The notes under the pieces are model-generated. The model saw only the letters and a program-made list of their open reading frames with translations, searched no databases and was not told the DNA's origin. A stretch of 64,000 nt of DNA from Phycisphaeraceae bacterium (GTDB lineage: Bacteria; Planctomycetota; Phycisphaerae; Phycisphaerales; Phycisphaeraceae), in NCBI GenBank assembly GCA_028284155.1, contig JANQSF010000124.1:43148-107147 (forward strand), read 5' to 3'. Every line of letters starts with the position of its first letter. Positions within the stretch are counted from its first letter, which is position 1. The position numbers and the translations under genes are program-made. Shown piece by piece: positions 58,764 through 64,000 of this stretch.

Positions 58764-59581
58764 GCCCTCGATAAATTGACTTGTGGGCGTCCGTCCGGTC
58801 CCATCTCGACTGGAACAGGCACACCGAACGTGTTGCCGAGCCGCTCGCTCGTAAAGACGTCAGCGAGTCCGCCGCTGAGGACAACGCCACCTTGAAACAA
58901 GGCCGCGTGCGTTGCGTGGCGTGACACGATGTGAAGGTCATGTGTCACAAAGACGATCGTCACTCCATAGGTTGCGTGCATATCGGCCAGAACTGTTAGA
59001 ACAGTCGCTGCGGCTGCTAGATCCAATCCCGCTGTGGGTTCATCGACGATAAGCACCCGAGGGTCACGGATCAGAGCACGCGCGAGCAGCGCTCGCTGCT
59101 TTTGTCCGCCGGAGAGTGTCCAGTAGTTTTGATGTCGAGAGGCACTGAGTCCGACGATCTCCAACACTCGATCGAGGCGCTTTCGGCGCTGCTCGGCGTG
59201 GGTCCGTACGCCCGCAAGACCGGTGAGGATGAATTCACGAACGGAGGTAGGGAGAACAGGATTCAGCTCAAGCCGCTGAGGCACATAACTCACTTGCCCC
59301 TTGGCGAACACCTGGGGATCGCGAAAGAGCTGCCCGTGCTTTGGACGCAGCGCCCCAAGCATGGCCTTGATCAGCGTCGTCTTGCCCTCACCGTTTGGGC
59401 CGAGGAAGCACCAGAATTGACCTGGCTCGATGGACAAACTGACGCGATCAAGCACAGGCACTCTCGAGTAACCCAGTCGAACTCCTACGAGTTCGACAAT
59501 GGGTTTCATGCGTGAAAGGTCCTCAGCGGATTTGAGCTCACTCGCCAACTCCGGTTTCTGACTGGGTGTGGTGTCGATCAT
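58760..59581 (-). CDS. znuC: ZnuC-like metal ABC transporter ATPase
   Basis: A 273-residue ATPase: Walker A GPNGEGKTT, Q-loop SYVPQRLELNPVLPTSV, signature TLSGGQKQRALLARAL, Walker B VLIVDEPTAGLD and switch FVTHDLHIVS. The Q-loop YVPQR is typical of the manganese/zinc import class. The ATG at 59581 is chosen; the longer frame would overlap the ZnuA gene by 160 bp. It couples ATP hydrolysis to zinc import with the adjacent permease. Confidence 0.92.
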   Translation of the reverse strand: MIDTTPSQKPELASELKSAEDLSRMKPIVELVGVRLGYSRVPVLDRVSLSIEPGQFWCFLGPNGEGKTTLIKAMLGALRPKHGQLFRDPQVFAKGQVSYVPQRLELNPVLPTSVREFILTGLAGVRTHAEQRRKRLDRVLEIVGLSASRHQNYWTLSGGQKQRALLARALIRDPRVLIVDEPTAGLDLAAAATVLTVLADMHATYGVTIVFVTHDLHIVSRHATHAALFQGGVVLSGGLADVFTSERLGNTFGVPVPVEMGPDGRPQVNLSRA

Positions 59582-59630
59582 GAAGTCCGTCCGTCCACTT
59601 GATGAGTCACTTACCGGCCGCGTGGTGTCC

Positions 59631-60710
59631 CTAGTTCTCAGGCAGCGAACTGAGGTTTCGGAACAATTGCTCTGCGTTGTAGTTGATGAATTCCAAATAG
59701 GTGTCCGTACCGGGTCTGCCACCGGGCTGATTCGCCATGGGCACAATGGTTGATCCGGTCGCCTCAGCAACGAATGCGGGATGACGAGCATCGAAGTATT
59801 GAACCGTTAAGATGATCTTGCACTTCGACTCTTTCATTTTGGCGATAACCTGCTGCATGTGTGGTGTCGTAGGGGGTACTCCGGGCTCAGGCTCGAGATA
59901 GCTGAGCACTCTGATCCCGTAGCGTCGTGCCAAGTAAGGCCAGAGATCGTGATCACCAACGACCGGTGTGTCCGTGTAGGGTCGCAATTTGCCAAGCCAT
60001 CCGCCCAACACTTTGGGGTCTTCCTTGAGGTACGGAAAGTCATCGAGCTGGTTGGTTTCGATGGCGATCGCCAGTTCCTCCAAACGGGACGCATCGATGT
60101 GTTTTGCAACGTGATCTCCCACCAAGGCAACGATGATGCTCTGTGAAAAGTCGTCAGCGTTGCGCTTGAAATCTGAGGCCAGATCAGGGCGCAGTTTCGA
60201 CAGTTTGTCGGCAATCGCTTGGGCCGCTTTAACCCCCTCGACGGGATCAGCCAGGTAGTGGGGGTTATCCTCGGGGTGGAATGACTTTGGCACGCCACGT
60301 CCCTCGGGGCCTGCGACCGTCCGCATGTTCACCGAGAGATCCAGGTGCCCCTCGCCGCCCGGTTTCACCTCTGCGTTGTCAGCTTGATCCAGCATCGCCG
60401 GGAGCCATGCCTCTTCCAATTCCAGACCGACAACCACGAGAAGATCTGCTTCAGCCAAGGCAGTCACCATCGATGGCGTAGCGTTCACCGTATGCGGATC
60501 GTCTTCGCCCTTTACAAAGCCGGTGACACTGACGTTTGTCCCGCCCACCGCCTTCACCAACGTCGCGACATCCGTTGAACTGACACATACTTTCAGCCCA
60601 TCCGATGCAGCGCCTTCTCCATCCCCGCGGTCACAGCCTGAAACGAAGACCAGACTCAAAAACAAGACGTAAACAACAGACCGGTATCGCTCATGGAAGT
60701 ATCGATTCAA
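59631..60710 (-). CDS. znuA: ZnuA-like zinc-binding lipoprotein
   Basis: A 359-residue lipoprotein (VFVSGC lipobox, Cys26). It has the metal-binding ligands of the cluster A-I family: His73 in GEDDPHTVNATPS, His151 in DNPHYLADPVEG, and the third His in VVGDHDLWPYLARRYGI (about 248). It thus looks like a normal zinc-binding protein, in contrast to the ZnuA-like protein at 50701. It delivers zinc to the ZnuBC transporter encoded next. A His-rich loop is not evident. The start codon gives a basic leader of 10 residues before the hydrophobic stretch. Confidence 0.9.
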   Translation of the reverse strand: MNRYFHERYRSVVYVLFLSLVFVSGCDRGDGEGAASDGLKVCVSSTDVATLVKAVGGTNVSVTGFVKGEDDPHTVNATPSMVTALAEADLLVVVGLELEEAWLPAMLDQADNAEVKPGGEGHLDLSVNMRTVAGPEGRGVPKSFHPEDNPHYLADPVEGVKAAQAIADKLSKLRPDLASDFKRNADDFSQSIIVALVGDHVAKHIDASRLEELAIAIETNQLDDFPYLKEDPKVLGGWLGKLRPYTDTPVVGDHDLWPYLARRYGIRVLSYLEPEPGVPPTTPHMQQVIAKMKESKCKIILTVQYFDARHPAFVAEATGSTIVPMANQPGGRPGTDTYLEFINYNAEQLFRNLSSLPEN

Positions 60711-60809
60711 CTCAGGTTCCTTTCATCGGGGGTCGGGATTGCCTCTTCGCTTGTGGTTAGAGAATTCGGCGGTACTTGGCGGCGATATTGGGTTGCGTTT
60801 CCAAAGAGG

Positions 60810-61256
60810 TCATGTCGTCCGTAGTTGAGTAGCAGTTGCTGACCGGCGTCGGTAGGCAACGACGCCCACGATGAGTCCGATCGCGGCTGAGAGCAAACCC
60901 CGCAGGCAGGCCAAGAGCACGCCGCCGCAACACGGGCAGGGCGTCAAGATCATCGCGGAGAAAAGCCCCCCACCAACGCCCTTGGATGTCGCCTGTCCCA
61001 TTCGTGAAGACAGCCAGGGGATTCGACGGAGACTCTTGTGTTCGTGCTCGTGCGGATCTTCGTGACAGTCACACCCCGTCGCGCAGGCAGAGGTCATCTG
61101 AGTTCGCTGTTTGAACACAGCATCGCTGGGCGTGGTGACAACAACGGCTGAAGCAGACCGAAAAAGTTCGCCGGAGGTATGGACTACTTCCGATTGGCCT
61201 TGGCGCGCGATGAGGCTTTGGCCGTAGTTCGGGTGGGCGTCTTCATCACGGAGCAT
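60810..61256 (-). CDS. Cys/His-rich small membrane protein
   Basis: A 148-residue protein (a shorter ATG at 61097 gives 95). The centre has CATGCDCHEDPHEHEH, a potential metal site. The C-terminal part has a hydrophobic stretch with ILTPCPCCGGVLLACLRGLL and SAAIGLIVGVVAY, probably two membrane helices separated by a turn, with the CPCC in the first. No family is recognised; a role as a metal-carrying membrane protein near ZnuA is suggested by the residues and the position only. Confidence 0.55.
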   Translation of the reverse strand: MLRDEDAHPNYGQSLIARQGQSEVVHTSGELFRSASAVVVTTPSDAVFKQRTQMTSACATGCDCHEDPHEHEHKSLRRIPWLSSRMGQATSKGVGGGLFSAMILTPCPCCGGVLLACLRGLLSAAIGLIVGVVAYRRRSATATQLRTT

Positions 61257-61294
61257 GCGTTGTTCTCCACGTCACGGGGCCATCCATATGCGAG

Positions 61295-61879
61295 TCAGCA
61301 ATCGACCACAAGACAGAGCCTTCGTTGCTCGCATGTCATCGGCGGCGATCGGTGAAGCACACGTTGACTGAAGGTGGGGTGGTTCGCCCCCTTGAAGAAC
61401 AACAGCTCCCACAACGACGCATCGAACACGCGGTCGCCTCGCTCCTTCAACATGTACTGAGTTGTGGGGCCGCAGTACGTCGTAACCAGTCGCATGTGCC
61501 GATGGTCGCGATGAAACTTGGGACAGGTCGTTGTATCGCACACGTCAATGCGCAGTCGGACGAGACGACCCGGCATCGCATCCACGAACGCGTTCGCCAG
61601 TGCGGCGGCGTCCGTTGCAAGTCGGTCGTCCTTGATGGCGAGTGACGCGTAAAGGTCGCGGGCGATCTCAAGCGCTTTGTCCCGGTCGACCTCGGACCGC
61701 GCCGTGCCGACCTTGGCAGCGCGGACGATGGCCTCGGTCTCGAATCTCACCGGCCGGCGGATGCAGCCGAGGTCGTGTTTCGGTTGCTCCATCGACGCGA
61801 CGGGTGACCAATTACCGATATCGGGTTCTTGCGGCGTCGGGCGTGGGCTGGTCATTAGTGGGCATTGTGTGGTTTTCAT
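61295..61879 (-). CDS. DUF1826 family protein
   Basis: A 194-residue protein with the DUF1826 signature: LVRLRIDVCDTTTCPKFHRD and HRHMRLVTTYCGPTTQYML, with Cys and His residues that could bind metal. In proteobacteria DUF1826 genes lie beside COG0523 and are controlled by Zur, and the family is therefore predicted to act in zinc scarcity, with no known reaction. A second ATG lies 8 codons downstream. Its start overlaps the 3' end of the small anti-sigma-like gene by about 70 bp. Confidence 0.82.
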   Translation of the reverse strand: MKTTQCPLMTSPRPTPQEPDIGNWSPVASMEQPKHDLGCIRRPVRFETEAIVRAAKVGTARSEVDRDKALEIARDLYASLAIKDDRLATDAAALANAFVDAMPGRLVRLRIDVCDTTTCPKFHRDHRHMRLVTTYCGPTTQYMLKERGDRVFDASLWELLFFKGANHPTFSQRVLHRSPPMTCEQRRLCLVVDC

Positions 61880-62114
61880 GCTTGGCCTGTCTCAACTTGT
61901 TCATGATGCGTTCGACGAGCGAATCACAGCAGGGTGTCACCGGTTCACTGAAGTAGGCGGAGCGACATAATCGAATGACCGCCACATAGTTTCGGAAGTA
62001 CAGCGCGTCATCGGGGTGGGTCTGTTGATGGCGCTCAAACGCGCACCGCTCGGCTGCGGACAGTTGGCCTTCGAGGTAGTCCGGAATGGCGTCAATAAAC
62101 GAGCGCGAATTCAC
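61812..62114 (-). CDS. Short anti-sigma-like protein without a normal zinc finger
   Basis: A 100-residue cytoplasmic protein. The run AIPDYLEGQLSAAERCAFERH resembles the start of anti-sigma zinc-finger (zf-HC2) proteins. In these the next residues are xxxCxxC; here the same positions are QQTHPDD, so the HxxxCxxC site reads HxxxHxxD. The GTG start is preceded by AAGGA with 8 bp spacing. No sigma factor gene is close by. If real, it would be an anti-sigma relative with changed zinc ligands, in a cluster where zinc-free paralogues are expected. Confidence 0.55.
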   Translation of the reverse strand: MNSRSFIDAIPDYLEGQLSAAERCAFERHQQTHPDDALYFRNYVAVIRLCRSAYFSEPVTPCCDSLVERIMNKLRQAKHENHTMPTNDQPTPDAARTRYR

Positions 62115-62147
62115 GAGTCTTGTCCTTAGCAAAGGGGCCGGGTGGTC

Positions 62148-62372
62148 TTAGTCGGCTCTGGCCGTCACAGCCGCAGCGATGTTGGCCAGCAGCCACGCCG
62201 ACGCGGCCGACAGTTGCAGGTAGTCGCCAATGGAATTGATCTCGTAAGCGAACACGCTGACGATCCAGCAAAGGCTGGCCGCGGTTTGGCCAAGCCACTC
62301 GATCCGCAGCACCCTGGCGATCAAGCCCGGCCGTGCGTTGGCGATCGGGTTCTCGCCGTTCTCGTTCAGCAC
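62148..62372 (-). CDS. Small two-helix membrane protein
   Basis: A 74-residue protein with two predicted membrane helices (EWLGQTAASLCWIVSVFAYE and LQLSAASAWLLANIAAAV). The GTG start at 62372 lies 6 bp after GGGGAGGA and overlaps the stop of the flavoprotein gene, so the two are coupled. Small two-helix proteins of this sort occur next to COG0523 and DUF1826 genes in some alphaproteobacteria (DUF6552-like), but I cannot confirm homology. Confidence 0.6.
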   Translation of the reverse strand: MLNENGENPIANARPGLIARVLRIEWLGQTAASLCWIVSVFAYEINSIGDYLQLSAASAWLLANIAAAVTARAD

Positions 62373-63526
62373 ACGCACTCCTCCCCACAGCAGGACAGGT
62401 CATCCAGATACATGCCCCATTGGCGATACTTTTCCAATTCATCCGCGGGCAGCCCAAGCGAGGTCGCGATCGCCTTGGCCACGACGGCGAACCGCTGCCG
62501 ATACTTGTAAATGAAGCAAAAAACGTGGTTGGCGTGACGCACAGCCGGCCCGCACAGGTAAAGCCCCGACACAAGCGTCGATTCGTCGTGCTCATTCAGC
62601 AGCGGATAGCCGTCGTCGCGCTGCTCGAACAGGTCCGCGACGAGTTTGTGGCTTCCGTCAAACCCGCCGGCCAGCAGCGGCGGCGTGGGCGTCCGGAAGA
62701 CGCGTCCGTCCGAAGCTGTGACTTCATACACATCGTCGGCGTGTGTGACGCGATCGATCGGCGTGTTCGGGATCAGCTCGACCTGATCTTCAAACCACGG
62801 TTCTCGCATCCGTTCGAGCGAGAAAGTCGATAGAGCGACACTCGGGTCAGAACTCTCGCCCTGCCACGGGCAACCTCTGTCGAACAGCCGAACCTGCTTG
62901 TTGTAAAACGACAGGTGATAGGCCGCGTCAACGCCGCTCTCGTAACCACCGATGATGATGATGTCGTCACCCTCAAGCTGTTGGTAGCCGGCGACAGTTG
63001 CGGTGTGCCGACAAAGCTCGCTGCCGACAAAGCCGTTGAGGCGTGGATATTGATATTCACCTGCCGCCCAAATCACATGTTTGGCACGCAGCGTTTCGTC
63101 AGCAGTGTCGACGCGGAAGTCGCTGCCTACTTTTGTAATCCGCAAGACGTCCATTTTTTCGCGTATCGGCAGCTTGAAGAACTCTGCGACGCCTCGAAGA
63201 TGCGCCGCGTATTGCTTGCCCGTTGGGTGCTCGACCTCCAGGCTGAACGCCGGTGACACGCCGATCGCGATCGAGTTCAGGTCGAGCATGCCGATCGAAT
63301 TGGTCGCGAACGACGGGGTGATGAATTGGGTCTCAGCCGGCCAATTAGCGAACGACGATCCGATTGATTGTCGCTCGAGTACGACAAAGTTCTCGACACC
63401 CGCGTGCTTCAGTGCGATCGCAACCCCCACACCCGCGGCGCCACCGCCGACGACGACGGCGTCGTACGTCTTGACGTCCGTCGCGGTCCCGATCAGTCGC
63501 TGAATGGCCGATCCGATAGGCTTCAA
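62366..63526 (-). CDS. FAD/NAD(P)-dependent oxidoreductase with C-terminal cysteine cluster
   Basis: A 386-residue flavoprotein. The FAD-binding motif is VVVGGGAAGVGVAIAL (about residues 25-40), and a second dinucleotide motif is IIIIGGYESGVDAAYHL near 190. Overall layout resembles YpdA/thioredoxin-reductase-like or flavin monooxygenase-like proteins. The end CCGEECVC has four Cys in eight residues, a possible metal or disulfide site. The TTG at 63526 overlaps the COG0523 stop (TTGA), with GAGGAGGAA 8 bp upstream. It is embedded in the zinc cluster; a redox or metal-release task is inferred. Confidence 0.82.
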   Translation of the reverse strand: MKPIGSAIQRLIGTATDVKTYDAVVVGGGAAGVGVAIALKHAGVENFVVLERQSIGSSFANWPAETQFITPSFATNSIGMLDLNSIAIGVSPAFSLEVEHPTGKQYAAHLRGVAEFFKLPIREKMDVLRITKVGSDFRVDTADETLRAKHVIWAAGEYQYPRLNGFVGSELCRHTATVAGYQQLEGDDIIIIGGYESGVDAAYHLSFYNKQVRLFDRGCPWQGESSDPSVALSTFSLERMREPWFEDQVELIPNTPIDRVTHADDVYEVTASDGRVFRTPTPPLLAGGFDGSHKLVADLFEQRDDGYPLLNEHDESTLVSGLYLCGPAVRHANHVFCFIYKYRQRFAVVAKAIATSLGLPADELEKYRQWGMYLDDLSCCGEECVC

Positions 63527-64000
63527 TGGACGTGTTCCTCCTCCGGGGCCTGCTGTTCCCAACTGGGCAGCGGGTCTTCGAACTCGGCCCAAACTTCCGG
63601 CCCGGCCCTTAGCTCGTCGTCGGTGAGCAGGGCCGCATCGAGCCGGGCTTCAATCTTCTCCCGATCCATCTCCGCCCCAATGAAAACGATCTCCTGCCGA
63701 CAATCCCCGACTTCGTCGTCCCAGTTGTCTTCAATCCACTGACGTGTTTCGGGGTCGTCCGGCCAATTCTCCTTGCCGATCGCCGCGAACCAGTAGCCCG
63801 CCCGGTCGATCTGAAGCGACGTGCCCGCCTGCGACCAAACCCCACAGAAGTGCGGCCGGCTTGCGACCCACAGATACCCCTTGGATCGCACGACGCCCCT
63901 CAGCCCGCGGCCGATCATGTCCAGCAGGCGCTGCGGGTGAAACGGTTTGCGGCGTCGGTAAACGAAGCTGCTGATGCCGTACTCTTCGGTTTCCGGTGTG
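63523..64000 (-). CDS. COG0523/CobW-family GTPase, C-terminal part (5' end outside window)
   Basis: The frame is open to the right edge of the window (first visible residues TPETEEYGISSFVYRRRKPF), so only the C-terminal about 158 residues are present. They match the CobW C-terminal domain: HPQRLLDMIGRGLRGVVRSK, GYLWVASRPHFCGVWSQAG and DDEVGDCRQEIVFIGAEMD. A His/Glu-rich end (APEEEHVH) fits metal binding. COG0523 proteins are GTP-dependent metal chaperones (for example ZigA or ZagA/YciC-type), often under Zur. Its GTPase domain must lie to the right. It is the first visible gene of the leftward zinc group. Confidence 0.88.
   Translation of the reverse strand, partial: TPETEEYGISSFVYRRRKPFHPQRLLDMIGRGLRGVVRSKGYLWVASRPHFCGVWSQAGTSLQIDRAGYWFAAIGKENWPDDPETRQWIEDNWDDEVGDCRQEIVFIGAEMDREKIEARLDAALLTDDELRAGPEVWAEFEDPLPSWEQQAPEEEHVH

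Overview
The window looks like a chromosomal segment of a planctomycete (phylum Planctomycetota). Evidence is the clustered DUF1549/DUF1501, DUF1592/DUF1552, WD40 and PQQ-type propeller genes, two periplasmic sulfatases, a LEPR-XLL surface protease, two PEP-CTERM proteins, two prepilin-like proteins with an FTLIELL-type N-terminus, a membrane protein with a CGYDLRGT-type zinc ribbon, and moderately high GC content. I cannot decide between Phycisphaerae and Planctomycetia. No rRNA, tRNA, CRISPR array or intact insertion sequence was seen.

Layout, left part (1-42 kb): rimO (cut by the left edge); DUF2007 and small unknown genes; a subtilisin-like protein; a sulfatase; a PEP-CTERM protein; a DUF1592-DUF1552 operon; a zinc-ribbon membrane protein; a pseudopilin and a HEAT-like protein interleaved with three copies of the 3' end of a GNAT acetyltransferase gene; a PhoD-like phosphatase; a sulfotransferase; a leftward DUF1549 - DUF1501 - two small genes - WD40 cluster; a secreted S1C protease; a second PEP-CTERM protein; a DUF2075-type helicase; a second sulfatase; a LEPR-XLL metzincin; an IS3 relic; a BlaI regulator with a very long M56 protease fusion; and an S9 peptidase.

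Right part (42.8-64 kb): all genes run leftward. The outer section (57.3-64 kb) encodes a COG0523/CobW metallochaperone, a flavoprotein, a small two-helix membrane protein, a short anti-sigma-like protein, DUF1826, a Cys/His-rich membrane protein, ZnuA-ZnuC-ZnuB and a HisI paralogue. HisI2, DUF1826, COG0523 and ZnuABC together are the known hallmark of a zinc-starvation (Zur-type) gene set. Further left follow three PQQ-like propeller proteins, then an unusual transporter operon (ZnuA-like lipoprotein, a predicted periplasmic/membrane protein, LolD-like ATPase, FtsX-like permease), three ThuA-domain proteins, and a pseudopilin/His-rich TPR pair. The pseudopilin and hisI promoters share a near-palindromic sequence (TGACGCA-N-C-S-GTCAC type), suggesting one regulator. 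My main candidate for an undescribed system is this extended metal-scarcity locus, especially the ZnuA-like/FtsX transporter and the His-rich pseudopilin unit.

A second theme is many short intergenic inverted-repeat elements of about 70-230 bp, belonging to several unrelated sequence families but sharing one architecture (two hairpin-forming ends in opposite orientation, like REPINs). One lies beside a decayed REP-associated transposase (RAYT) fragment, and one has entered the N-terminal coding part of the PhoD-like gene.
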